From Torreya grandis (lineage: Eukaryota; Streptophyta; Pinopsida; Cupressales; Taxaceae): DNA of 64,000 nt. The position numbers and the translations under genes were made by a program. This document shows positions 22,343 through 34,542 of the stretch, piece by piece. Location of the stretch: NCBI GenBank assembly GCA_037957365.1, contig JARHVA010000224.1, forward strand, positions 1,899,501 to 1,963,500. The letters run 5' to 3'. Numbering within the stretch: position 1 is the stretch's first letter; each line of letters opens with the position of its first letter. The notes beneath the pieces are model-generated. The model did not search any database. It worked only from the letters and a program-made list of their open reading frames with translations, and was not told where the DNA came from.

Positions 22343-23495
22343 TTTTAGGTTGTGGAGCTAAAAGCTTCACTGATGCAGACATGGAGGAGGGTGTAAAAGG
22401 GTTGCTGAGTGTCACAGACACTGGCGTCGGTCAGGCACACCGACGTCAGCAGGATAGGGCAGGAGAGCAACCGGTGTCGGTCAGAGATCGGTCGGCGTTG
22501 GCGACCCCCAGGCGAACAAGGACTGGCATCGATCACCTGTGTGGTTTGACTGCGAGTATATTATGGGCAGTTGGTTGACGAACCAAGTGTTTGCATGCTT
22601 AGTGCTAATTATAGACTGAGAGCTGTGGATCTAATTATTGTACTAGGTGTCTAATTATTGTTTGGATGAGATCTATATAATAGACTCATGATTGTATTGT
22701 AAATTCATAGCTAGGGAGTAAGAGAGCATTATTATAAGCTCCTTCTATGTGTGAGGTAGAGCAATGGTGTGTTCCTCCTAGTGCCATAGTACCAAGGTGG
22801 GTACTGGTTTGGAGAATCAGCAGGGTTCTTCAGGTGTGTTTGATCTTGGTCATCAGGTGAGCATGGCTACGATAGGAGATCTACATGGTAAGTAGGATCA
22901 TTGATATGTAGGTGTGTGTGTGTGTGAAAGGTCAAGGTTCACAGGTGTGCAGAACCAGCTTGATCTGTAGGTGGAAGATCAGATAAGACAGTAACACAAC
23001 AGGGAGGAGTATCAGGATAGATCTACTTGGAGTACAGGTGTGTACTCAGAGCATAGAGGAAGGCAAGGGAGTTCCTTCCATAAGTAAGGTCTATTGAGGT
23101 GCAGGTTGTTGCAGGTTCAGGGTAGATCTACTTGAAGTACGTTTGTGTACTTGTGGAGTGCGTGGACCACTTGTGGAGTGCATGGAGCAAAGGTATAAGG
23201 TGAACACCAACTCAGTGTGTGAGTTAGGTGTTGGGACCTAAGAGAGAGAGCTTTGAGGAAAGAAGTACTGTTCACTTGAGGTGTGGGAAGCCTCTGAAGA
23301 AGTGGTGGAGAAGAAGTGGAATCTTCTTTATTGTATTCTTTTCTGTATGAGTATTAATACAAGTTGTGTATTGTCTCTCATATCTTGTGTTATTTTTGGA
23401 TTCTAGTTACTTATTGATTCTGGTTATTTCCACATATTAAGTTGCTTGGTATTTGGTAATCAATTGTGTGCTTCCAGTGCTTCGTATTACCAACA
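22343..23495 (+). repeat. Right LTR of the deleted copia element
   Basis: 1153 bases, homologous to the left LTR. It starts TTTTAGG where the left starts TGTTAGG, so the terminal TG has mutated, and ends ACCAACA. It is longer than the left LTR mainly because of extra bases in the GC-rich palindrome cluster and a local duplication of a CTTGTGGAGTGC unit near 23150-23190. Confidence 0.95.
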
Positions 23496-23500
23496 CCCCG
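23496..23500 (+). other. Target-site duplication CCCCG, right
   Basis: Exact repeat of 19274-19278, directly after the terminal CA of the right LTR. Confidence 0.92.
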
Positions 23501-24589
23501 CATACACACACCCACATAATATCATTGTCTTTAAACACACAAACACTCAAGATAGGACTTGAATCTGACTCAACTATGACTCAAAATGGATAACATGGCT
23601 ATAACATTAACTAGAGGATCATCTCACACATGAAGTGACAAAACACAATTGACACATTAAGTGACAAAACACACTCAATACACTCATAGAACCAAAAAAT
23701 ATAACACACATAAATTATCACATAATGTAATACTCATCAACATCAAGCATGCATATAGAAATTAATGCTAGTTTATATAATCAATGAATGCCATCATCCA
23801 ATATAGTAAAGCAAAACATCCATAGTAAATAACACTCTAGAAAGTATGATAAATAAAAAGTAATTTATAATAGTCTATAGTGATTAATAAACCAATGAAT
23901 AAATATTCATCCTGATAAGTGTGTAAAGATTCCTCCAATGTAGGCATGCCTATAATATAGAAAGGTTTCCCATGCATGTAAATGATGTCACACATTTATA
24001 TGTCAATCTATTATATTTAATGTATATCTTTTACATCCCACTCATGTATACCATAAGAATAATGTTCATAAATAATAGACATGTAATTCACCATGTATAT
24101 ATAATTAAATTCAAAAAATCATGTGTACGAACAAATCATGTCATGCATACGTTTTAGTTTTTTATTTCTCAAATATTTTTATTTTATTTTTTGAATTTTA
24201 AAACATGTTCTTTTTAACATATGATCCATTTAATAGGATGTTCATGTGTAGGTCCTTAGTCAATTGGAAAAAAAATTCACACACCATGGGTGAGGAATAA
24301 CATATATATCATTGTCCAAATTAGATAAATGATCACGCATTAAAAAATAGCCAACACCATCATCTTAGTCAACATGATCACATATACACTATGTAGCTTT
24401 GATATCCATAGTAAAACACGGACTTATTTATATGGCAAGAGAATGTGTTGTTTTTTATGAAATGTGATAATAATATTTTTATAAGAATATGTTTAGATGT
24501 GGTGGAGTAGATAATTTGTTCTAAACTCAAATATATTTGTGATGCAATTGACATTGGATATTTGGTCTTTTAGGAAGATCAACTACTTG

Positions 24590-25392
24590 ACTATAATTTT
24601 CATTCATAGGATGACCCTGTACATAGTGTACAATAGGTTGTTTTAGATGTGGCTAAGTAAATGTCTCTAGCTAAATAGGGTGCTCATATGGAATACCTAT
24701 AACTTTAACCACTCAGATATTAAAAATATATATAAATCATCAACATATTGAGGATAGTATTTCATGTATATTATGTATCCATGGAATTCCTAATAACATG
24801 TAAAATTCCTTAGTGTTTGAAAAAATAAAGAACAAAGTAGGAAGTATTGTAGGCCCTTCAATAAGTGGTAGAAAAATTCTTCCAAAAGTGTTTTTTAATT
24901 TTCCATCAAAATGTTTTATCTTATAGTCATATTAATCAAGTTTATATGTGTGTATCTAAGACTAGTGAGTAATTTCATAGTGCATAATTTTTCACTTGAC
25001 CCATTATCAACTATAAAATTGTATATATGACATGAGTCATTGAAAACACATATGAGAAAAGGCACATTGACAAAATCATCATAAATAATATCATGTTCAA
25101 TGAATGTGATTATAGGTCATTGTATTTGTGTATCTCTAAGCATAAAAATAATACCACATATAGGATGAACCTCCACATTTATTAAACCATTATAAACTAG
25201 AGGAGGATACACATTATAAGGCATGTGTATCTTAGGGTTAGCCTTGGTTTCTTGTTCCACATGTTTTAAAAATATATCTAAAAATATTTTCATTATTGCA
25301 TTAGGTTGTGTAACTAAATAATTCATAGGTGTATTAACATCATTGATCTCAATAGTATTGTTATCAATATAATATTTTATCATGTAACTCAA
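24590..25392 (-). pseudogene. Retroviral-type aspartic protease, gag-protease family fragment B
   Basis: The minus strand has a clean stretch of 91 codons (25392-25117) with KANPKIHMPYNVYPPLVYN, the region before the protease. The active-site box VDNGSS follows (DNG codons at 25008-25000); DNG is the usual form in Tat-lineage gypsy proteases. Further on are EGPTILPTLF and PWIHNIHEI, as in the PWIH/GAIPSS strand of these enzymes, and then KLKVIGIPYEHPI-like text near 24680. Single stops and frame changes break it. The matching region of the other copy is 30389-30960. Confidence 0.75.
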
Positions 25393-25781
25393 AGAAAAAA
25401 ATATATTAGTAGAATATCATATGCAATTATACCAATAAAAGTAGGCATTGATATCAAACCACTTATGTTGTGCCTTTGCCATAGAAACATTCATTACTAT
25501 AGGAATAGATATCAAATTGCACTATAATAACTTCTATAAAATATTATGTGGAGGAATCGATAATGTTGTAATTTAACTTAGTTAAGGAGCTGTTAGGATA
25601 ACCTAATTAGTAAGATGTTTAGCCTCATTATTATTATCATTATTACTATAATTTTCATTATGACAAAAAATAAAATAATTTATTAATAATATTTTATAAA
25701 TATAGTATATATATAAAGTAATGTACATAAAATATAAAATAACTAATACCTACAATCAATAAATAATAGTTATAAATAAAG

Positions 25782-26589
25782 TGTTGACCCCAAAGTTGTG
25801 CATCGGGTCAAGGACATGGATTTTGACTATGTATAAGGATTTTTGAAAGTTTGGCATACACAAAATTGGTCAAGGAAAATAAGTATATCAACATAAGACT
25901 AAGACTATAACAGAGAGCTAGAATGTAAATAAGTAACATGTAGAGAAACAGGTGACATGATCTCAAGAAGTTATAGTACAAGAATCATCTAAAAGAAGAT
26001 ATTTTGAAGAGCATATGGAATAATCCAAGGAATATTCTAATTTAATCTAGAATGTATCCATTTAGATCTAGTTACCATGTGTATTTCGATTGGGTAAACC
26101 TATAAATATATTACTTGAACTCTCCTTTGGACACATAGGGTTTTGACACACATAGTTGACAAACATGATTTGAAGACATTGAAATAAATATTATTTCACA
26201 ATATTTTGGCATGTATTGTAATGCATAGATCTTGTATATTCTATTTTAAATTGGTTGTAATAAACTTTAACTAGATATGAACGTATACATGTAAATAATT
26301 TTGATAAATGCAATGGATGTGTTTAATACTTTGGTAGATGTGTTTCATTCATTCTTAATGGTTTATGTTAGCATTTGTAGATGATTTTATTTAAGAATTA
26401 TGTTTACTATTATGAACTTTTAAATCTTAGTTGTGCTTCTCACGAATGGGGACCTTAGTGATTTTATCATTATACTTCTAGTGATATCTTTAGCCTAAAA
26501 TTTTAGTGATATGTCAAATTATGAGTATTTAAGTTATGAGATTACATTTATTAGTGTAGAATCTATATTTTATGATAGTTAAGCATGAC
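25782..26589 (+). repeat. LTR-like sequence of unassigned family
   Basis: Begins TGTTGACCCCAAAGTTG, has a TATA-like CCTATAAATATA at about 26099-26110 and a possible end at GCATGACA (26589). There is no coding frame. No second copy was found in the window and no duplication flanks it, so it could be a solo LTR or only resemble one. 26590-26867 holds nothing I recognise. Confidence 0.35.
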
Positions 26590-26867
26590 ATTTTGGTTCC
26601 ATTATTGAGATTTTTTTGCAAGAATGATGCATTTTTGGGAAGTGAATTGGTTTGAAACACATGCATTAATTTTTCCCAAAGAAGCACATTATAAAGGTGG
26701 TGTGTGACCTAAGAAGTGGTTGCAAATCAATATTTACAATTATTTGTATGAAGTTTTTTATATAGTTATTATTGAGTAGATTTATACATGGTTAGCCATA
26801 TATGTTAAGGATCAAAGCAAGAGACTTAGGAGAATATATGTTTGGTTAGAGGATCGGTTATATGTTT

Positions 26868-28118
26868 TACTTATTTAATGAATAATGTTATCTAAATAAG
26901 ATAAAACTAGTAATATTTAAAAAATTCAAAATAAGGAAATAATAAAAAAAATTGAATGTAAACAATAGATGAATATAATATTAATATATTTAGAATTGGA
27001 AAAAAATGGAGAGATACACTTAGCTTAATTGTGATTTTTGTAATTCACTGTGTTCATCATTGTCCCTAAAATAACTCTTTGTCTACTATGTAACCTCTAA
27101 ATCATGAAATAACATCTCAAACCTTTCATGGAAATTTCTAGATAAGCTTAGACCCTGTAGTGACATGTACCATTCAAGATTTGCTAGTACTATCTAAGTT
27201 TACTATATAGATTTGAGTTTATTCATACCATTGCACTTACACTTGTAAAAATTTACTATTTTTTCTTTGACCCTCAATCCTGTGTTGATCGATTTTTATA
27301 TTCTCATTGATTCAAAACCTTAGCCTTACTTTAGTCATTAAATGACCCTTGAAAAAAGGATTAATGTCTTGGGTATGAAATGTCAACCATTACCCATTAA
27401 GTGGATGAGCATTTCAAATATTTAAATACTTATAAGAGGACTCAAACCACACATATTTATCGCACTTATGGGTGTGTGTGCACCATGATCGTCATGCTAG
27501 AATGCAATGCATTTTTTAGCTTTTAACACTTGACACCATATAACTTTGACCCATTTTTGTGATTAATATTGACTCTAGGGCTTCTCCTTTGATGGGTTTT
27601 TAGATGTGTATGAATTTATGAGTATGTCTCAAGAGAGTGCTAAGTGATTTCTTAGTGTTATTGAAAATTAGTGATAATATTAGTATGAACTTATGAATTA
27701 GTTATATTTATAGATAACTATTTGATATTTCTAATTATGAATTACCCATGAAACATTTCTAGCCAACCTTATGGATATGTAAGAAATTGGAAATTAGATG
27801 TTGAGTGTTCTTCGACAGTACCAAAATATGTAAACATGTGTAGAAAAACCACAACTATTTGACTATTGTTGGTACTATCTAGGAGTGAAAATAAATGATC
27901 TGAGATATGGTGGTAGCCTTTTCATGATTCATGACTATTATTTTATATATTAGGATAATACTGAATATGGTTTTTTAAAATTGGGTTAGCCAAGGTAATA
28001 GGTGAGTAAACAGATATGAGAAAGTGTACATAAGATTCAAATGTATAAAAGTTGTGTATGTCAAAGTATTCCAAAATTGATATTGCCAATTATCTAATAC
28101 CAAATTTTAGTGTTTACA
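26868..28118 (-). repeat. 3' LTR of the gag-protease element
   Basis: Aligned with 33002-34244 and 34543-35770 across its length (for example the shared AACACTTGACACCATATAAC / AACTTGACACTCAACACCAT block). The right end is TGTAAACAC on the minus strand at 28118; the left end is by alignment. Confidence 0.7.
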
Positions 28119-29498
28119 AATTCCTCACTTTTAGTTTAGTATTTGAAAGTATAGATTAAAAGGATAAAATAATAAATTTGGTACCTATGATTAGCCACAT
28201 ATGGTATTAATGGGCATGCCTCAAATGTTCCACTTATTCCACACATAAAACCTAAGGATACAGGAATCAAGATATTTCTTTTTGAACTCATTTGGAGAAT
28301 GCCATGGGGTGATTGTTCCCTAAAGAGATGAAACAACTAAAACCATGTATTGAAGAGTGATAATTCTTCAACAACCATTGGATAATGAGAAATGTTATAA
28401 GGTGATTTCCATAGAAACATCAACTACACTACCTTAAATATAATCATAACTCTTTTCTAGAACCCTAAACTAGGTTTATATGCATAGGTGGAATTGTAAA
28501 ATAGGTTTTCATGTTAAGGTGGAACCCAAAAGAAATATTTAAATTTATCTTCAGATCAATCAATACATATTTATTTTAGATCCAAGGTGTTTACATAGTA
28601 CCATAATTCCCTATCAATTCACAACATATAAATAGAAAAGTGTTTGCATGAACAAAATTCATGCTTTAAATTTGAACAATCTATACCTCAATGTGATATA
28701 TTATTACACACTTAGTCTATCATAATTTCATATAATGTTTATTAATTTGATCAAATTTTCATAATATAATCATATAATCTATCTCAAAATTTATTAGAAT
28801 ATCCAAACTATTCCTTAGAATTATGTAGGATGCATCATGTAACCCAAAATATAAAATATATATCTATCATGAACCAAATCTTTAAGATAATACCACTAAA
28901 AGACAACCTTATGAATCACTCATCTCAAAATAAAAGAGCTGTACACAATATGTATTATATATAAAAATGTAATCATGTAAAATATGTATACAAGCATGAT
29001 AGAATATGTCATCATGTAAATATGTGATCATTTAATTATGCATGAATCATGTAATATAAATCAATGGGAATACAAGTAAGTAGATATATCAATTAGGAAT
29101 AATTTAAATTTTAAATATAATAAATGCATGATACAAATCATTACGTTGCACATAATAGTTGTATGTGTGATATATATCACATCAAACTCAAAAAGAGTCA
29201 TATATGTAACCCCACACATTCACACACATAATATAATTATTGTGAAACACACAAGCACTCAATACATGACTTGACTTTTAATCAACTATGACTCGAAATG
29301 GATAGCATGTCTATGACATTGAATAGAGGATCCTTTGACATAATTGACACATGAAGTGAAAAAACATAATCAATACACTCATAGAATCAAAAAATATAGT
29401 ATATATCAATTATTACACAACATAATAATCATCAATATCGATAATGCATATAAAAATTAATTCTAGTTTTTAATATCAATCAATGACATCATCCAATA

Positions 29499-29659
29499 GG
29501 TTGGGGGGCGTAGTCAGTTGGTAAGGCATTTCTGTTGCGGCTCTGCCGGTCAAGTGTTCGAGTTCCCCCCGGCCCTATGGTACCGGTATTAGTCATGTCT
29601 AGCCAGCAGCACCAGTCATGTTAAAAAGTTTACCCAGCTTTAATAAAGTAAAAAAAAAA
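29499..29659 (+). mobile_element. tRNA-derived SINE with 16 bp target-site duplication
   Basis: A 161-base, GC-rich insertion in AT-rich sequence. It has a tRNA-like RNA polymerase III promoter: box A TAGTCAGTTGG at 29511-29521 and box B TGTTCGAGTTCC at 29555-29566, about 33 bases apart. A tRNA-unrelated body follows, ending in an A-rich tail (29650-29659). It is flanked by ATGACATCATCCAATA (29483-29498) and ATGACATCATCTAATA (29660-29675), a 16-base duplication with one mismatch. The homologous copy at 23790 lacks the insertion. I do not recognise the SINE family. Confidence 0.92.
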
Positions 29660-30388
29660 ATGACATCATCTAATATAGTAAAGAACAACATCCATAGGAA
29701 ATAACACTCTAGAAAGTATGAGTAATTTAAAATAATTTTTAATAGTCTAAAGTGACCCATGAATCAATGAAGAAATATTCAGCCTGATAAGTGTGTAATT
29801 ATGCCTCCAATGTAGGCATGCCTCTAATATATAAAGGTTTTTCATGAGTGTAAATGATTTCACACATCTATATGTCCATCTATGATATTTAGTGTATATG
29901 TCATACATCCCACTCATGTATACCATAATATTTTTGTGCATAGATAATAGACATGTAATTCACCATGTATATATAAATAAACTCAATAAATCATGTGTAC
30001 TAATAGATCATGTCATATATAGGTTCTAGTTTTTTATTTTTTAGATATTTTTATTTTGAATTTTAAGACACGATCTTTTTAATATATGATCCCTTCAATA
30101 GAATGATCATGTGTATGTCCTTGGTCGATTGGCAAACAAATTCACACAATGTGGGTGAGTAATAACATTTATATCATTTTCCAAATTGGATAAATGGTCA
30201 TGCATTAGAAAATATCCAACATTATCATCTTAGTGAACATGATCACATATATACTATGTAGCTCTGGTATCCATATTAAAATATGGACTTATTTATATGA
30301 CAAGATAATGTGTTGTTTTTTATAAAATTTGTGAATAATATTTATATAAAAATCTTTAGATGTGATGGAGTAGATAGCATCTTATAAC

Positions 30389-30960
30389 TCAAAGATATTT
30401 ATGATGTAATGGACATTGGATATTTGGTCTTTTAGGAAGATCAATTACTTGACTATAATATTTATTTATAGGATGACCCCATACATAGTGTACAATAGGT
30501 TGTTTTGGACATGGTTGAGTAAATGCCTCTAGCTTAATGGGGTGATCATATGGAATACCTATAACTATAATCACTCATATGTTACAAATATACATAAAAC
30601 GTAAATACATTGAGGATGGGATTGCATGTATCTTATGCATGCACATAATTCCTAATTTCATGTCAAATTCCATTGTATTTGAAAAAGCAAGGAACAAAGT
30701 AGGAAGGATTGTAGGCCCTATAATCAGTGGTAACACAATTCTTCCAAAAGGATTTTTTAATTTTCCATCCAAACATTTTACTTAATATTCATACCAATCA
30801 AGTTTGTATTTCTGTATCCAAGACTAGTGAGTAATTTCATGGTTCATACCTATTCACTTAACCCATTATCAACCATAAAATTTTATATATGACATGAGTC
30901 ATTGAAAACACATATGAAATAAGGCACATTTATAAAATCATCATCAATAATATCATGTTC
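30389..30960 (-). pseudogene. Aspartic protease of the gag-protease element
   Basis: The minus strand reads MVDNGLS (DNG at 30870-30862), then PLIIGPTILPTLF near 30730 and AIPSS near 30620. VIGIPYDHPIKLEAFTQP and QPIVHYVWGHPIN follow at about 30574-30440. DNG and GPT...F...AIPSS are Tat-type gypsy protease landmarks. It would cleave the gag precursor in particles. Frame changes near 30575 and single stops break it. Confidence 0.75.
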
Positions 30961-31529
30961 AATTAATGTGATTATAGGTCACTTTACTTGTGTATTTTTA
31001 AGCATACCAATAATACCATATATAGGATGAGCCTCCTCATTTATAAAAACATTAAAATTCAAAGGAGGATACACATTGTAAGTCATGTGTACCTTAGGGT
31101 TAGCCTTGGTTTCTTATGCCATGCGTTTTGTAAATATATCTGTAAATAAATTTATCATTGAAATAATATTTATCATTGAATTAAGATATAGGACTTAATA
31201 TTTCATAGGTGTATTTACATCATTGATCTCAATAACATTATTATTAAATAAATCTTATTTATTATTTATCAAAGCAAAACATATATTAGTAGAATAGCAT
31301 ATGCATTTATGCTGATAAAAGTATGCATTGATATTGAACCCCTTAGTATCTGCCTTTGCCATAGAAACATGCATTAATAGAGGAAGATATATCAAATTGC
31401 ATTAATTTTTCTTAACTTGGAGTTATAAGATCTACGAGGATTAGTCCCATAGTTTAGATTATTCATGGAAAAGAGCTTAACCTCATCATCTTTAATTGAA
31501 CATGTCATAAAATGATTGGAAGTATTTTA

Positions 31530-31940
31530 AAATCATAGACTCATTGATAGAAATAAAGTGAGATTTTTTTTTGGATATGTCTTACAATACATTATCATCC
31601 ATAGTATTTTCCATTTTTAAAGCATAGTAGTATAACGAATCACAGAGTCACTAATGGTATCATTAGGTCCATGCTTGAGTTTTGAAATTTGGACATAAGA
31701 GAACTTTTCACTAATATTGATAGAAAATTGACCTACAAATTGATCAACTAAAGGATTGAAAGCATGTATCGATTAGAAATAAAGGTTATAAAATTATCAC
31801 AAGACATAGTCCTTAAGGATACTAGGAAAAATATTGGATGGTTACTTATCATTAGAGAAATAATCTAAGCATGATACATGGATGATTATAAGATGTTGTT
31901 ATGGATCACCTTGACTATCATATGGTATAAGATTTAAGTA
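31530..31940 (-). pseudogene. Gag capsid domain of the gag-protease element
   Basis: The minus strand gives a retrotransposon gag domain: FPSILKDYVL near 31830, FNPLVDQFVGQFS near 31755-31720 (canonical F..L...F...F), then SKLKHGPNDTISDSVIRY near 31680-31630, matching the L.QG..E.V..Y..R region. A few stops replace Gln or Trp. The domain would build the element's particle. Beyond it toward 33000 the sequence is leader-like with no motif. Confidence 0.75.
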
Positions 31941-33001
31941 TAAATAATATTGTAGGAAAATAATGAGTGGAAATTTCTGGACCAAAGAGGTGTGTAATAA
32001 TTCTTAATAATTTTTTGAGTGAACCTCTCTATAAGAAACTTGTTAGAGTTTGGAAACCTTGGATTCAAGATCAAGAAGAGTTTTTATAAGTTATTGATTA
32101 GTAAGTATAATATATTGATAAACAATAGTTGGTATCACATCACTAGAAAGACTAGGAAGCATTAAATTAATTTTCATAAGGATAAACATAGAACTTTATG
32201 GATTAACTTGTGTTGACCCTATAGTAGGTGTAGGTATAAATTATATAGCCATAGGTGTAGACACATAAATAGTATCAGTAGGAACACATGTTTGAACACC
32301 TATTGTAGAATCTATACTTATTAAATTTAGATTAGTATGATTCAACAGTTAATCATGTTGTTCCTTAGATGTGTCTTCCTTAATATTTTTTGAATTATTT
32401 ACCTCTAGGATATTTTTCAATTTTTTTAAAAATTCATTAGGTCACATAATAATTTTATTTAAAAAAATTTAAAGTGCTTGTGATTTTTATAGCTCTACAC
32501 CACTAAGCTAATTACAATGTATTTTAACATGATATTCATCACTATATCCATTGTCATCTTCATAAGCATTTTAGAACTCAGAAATCATCATTAATAACAT
32601 GTTCGTCGACATATATGCATTCTTTATTGATATTTTCATCAATAGAAGAAGGAATTTGTATTTCATCATTTTTATCCTCTCTAGATTGCAAAAAAACACA
32701 TGGTTGGATGAAATAACCTTAATTATGATCAATTACAACACCATTTAACTTAGGAATTTATATTATATGTAGAAGAGAAATACCATTATCAGATGGCATA
32801 GAATATGTTCATGAAAACATCAAGAAAGCTACAAAACAATGCATGAATTATTTATTAATAAGGTAAAATCAAAAGTCATATATGAAATTTAAACCCTAAT
32901 GTAGTTTAAATTTAAAATCATAAGGAAATATGGAACTATAAGGTAGAAGAGACCTAGGATTTGTCACACTCAAGTTAGTGATCAAGTTCACCAAAATAGT
33001 T

Positions 33002-34244
33002 TGCTTATTTTTCAATTAATGTGATATAAATAAGATAAAACTATGAATATTTATATTATTTAAAATAAGGCAATAATCATACAAATATAAATGTAAAATT
33101 ATATATATATATATATATTAAACTTACTATATTTATAATTGAAAAATTAATGGAGGAGATATATAATTAGTTAAATTATGATTTATATAACTCACTATGT
33201 TTCTCATTGTCCATAAAAATAAATTTGTGTAATCTCTAGAAATGCTCAGATCAAGAAACAAGAGCTCAAACCCCTACAACAACTGTCATTTTTTAGGACC
33301 TATTAATACTATCCTAATAAATAGTGTAGGACTTTTCCACCTCAAAATATTATGCCTATAGTTGTAGATAACTCTTGTGTGCATGCTCATTTTTAGTCCT
33401 GTGTGATGATCCTTATTTAATTCTCTTTGTTTTTATAATCCTAACCTCTATTTCTTGACAAGATGTCCCTTAGCAAAGGGGTTAGTAAGTTTAGTTATAA
33501 ATCCCTAACTACTCCTCCTTATTTGATTGAGTGTTGTCTACATTCTAATAGTCTGAAGAGGGCTCAAATTTCATGTATTATTCCCATCTATGAGTGTATG
33601 TGTGCATTCTAGTGATCATACTAGAATGTAATGCAATTTTTGGAACTTGACACTCAACACCATGCAACTTTATCCTATGTTTATAATAAAACTTGGGTGC
33701 AAAGATGATCTTTTGAGGGGTTTTGAAATGTGTATGCCTTTATAACAATGTCTCATGTGAGTACTAATTGATTTCTCAATGTGATTTCTAGGTAATGACC
33801 AAATGAATATACATTAGAATTAATTTTATTCATAGTCGACTCCTTGATATTTTTTGTTGTGACAAACTCATGAAATGTGTCTAGGTTGATAGAATAGAGA
33901 TGTACTAATTTGAAAAGTATCTATTGAGATATCTTAGAAATTACTATATGAGGTAGACACCTACACTAAAAACTTAGTTGTTTAAATGTTTTTGGTATTA
34001 TCCTAGGATAGAAAACATTGGTATGAGATATAGCAACATTATCTTTATGACTTTGGAATATTCTTACATAGACTAGGGTAATATTGAATATTTTTATTGG
34101 TAGATTATATTAGCTAAAATAATAGGTGGGTAAACATATAGAGGAAAATTTTCACAAGATTCAAATGTGTACACAAAGTCTAAGTAAGTCATAGTATGAA
34201 AATTTGAATGTTTCTATGTTTTTAATAACAAATTAGTGTTTACA
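33002..34244 (-). repeat. 5' LTR of the gag-protease element
   Basis: 1243 bases; starts TGTAAACACTAA (34244) and ends in CA (33002) on the minus strand. Just after its end the minus strand reads TTGGTGAACTTGATC, which may be the primer-binding site, though I cannot name the tRNA. A short (AT)n tract lies at about 33098-33118. Confidence 0.7.
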
Positions 34245-34542
34245 ATTAGAAATATCATGATAGCCAATAAATTTGGTCTTGTGTAGTGTATGTGTGGTTT
34301 CTATGCGATAAAAAAATATGTGTTGGATGTTTAAGTATCAATGTATACCTTCCTAAAGGAGGAAAACATAGAATTTTTACTTGGAATTATATGATATTTT
34401 ATTTTCTAATTCCTTTTTGGATAAATAATATGTTAGTCAAATAAGAATTAATTACTTAATTATTTATTAATAGAACTTTCAACATATGGGATATGAATAT
34501 GGAATGTCAAAGGGGATTTTTATGTTTCACACATGAGTATTT

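Larger units (their letters stand above)
19279..23495 (+). mobile_element. Internally deleted Ty1/copia element, complete with LTRs and TSD
   Basis: A 4217-base insertion bounded by TG...CA, with LTRs of 1110 and 1153 bases, an initiator-Met-like PBS, a PPT, and a perfect CCCCG target-site duplication. The internal region is only 1954 bases, against 4-5 kb in autonomous copia elements. It keeps scraps of gag, pre-integrase, RT and RNase H; protease and integrase core are absent. The LTRs look about 95% identical by eye, the youngest insertion in the window. It is richer in GC than its surroundings and carries an array of palindromic CCGAYRTCGG motifs. It would have needed enzymes supplied by another element. 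Confidence 0.95.
19058..25781 (-). mobile_element. Gag-protease LTR element family, fragment B (split by a copia insertion)
   Basis: 19058-19278 and 23496 to about 25700 together align with 28995-31500 of the element at 26868-34244. The copy holds the 3' noncoding internal region and protease but no LTR: the left end is the CA microsatellite and the right end runs into a plus-strand LTR-like sequence at 25782. It serves as the empty site for the SINE found in the other copy, because 23790 reads straight through the SINE insertion point. The copia element at 19279-23495 sits inside it with a 5-base target-site duplication. Confidence 0.8.
26868..34244 (-). mobile_element. Non-autonomous gypsy-type element with gag and protease only (best copy)
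   Basis: On the minus strand the order is 5' LTR (34244-33002, 1243 bases), leader, gag capsid (about 31930-31540), protease (about 30960-30390), a long noncoding 3' region, PPT-like AAAAGTGAGGAATT and 3' LTR (28118-26868, 1251 bases). Both LTRs start TGTAAACACTAA on the minus strand. The internal region is about 4.9 kb, yet I find no RT, RNase H or integrase motif in it. This is the organisation called TR-GAG, or a large non-autonomous gypsy derivative. The LTRs are only roughly three-quarters identical by eye, so it is old. No target-site duplication survives. Confidence 0.72.

Noticed and set aside
29499..29580. Functional tRNA gene
   Set aside because: It has A and B boxes but no acceptor-stem pairing that I can find, a mutated T-arm, a tRNA-unrelated body, a poly-A tail and target-site duplications. 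It is a SINE.
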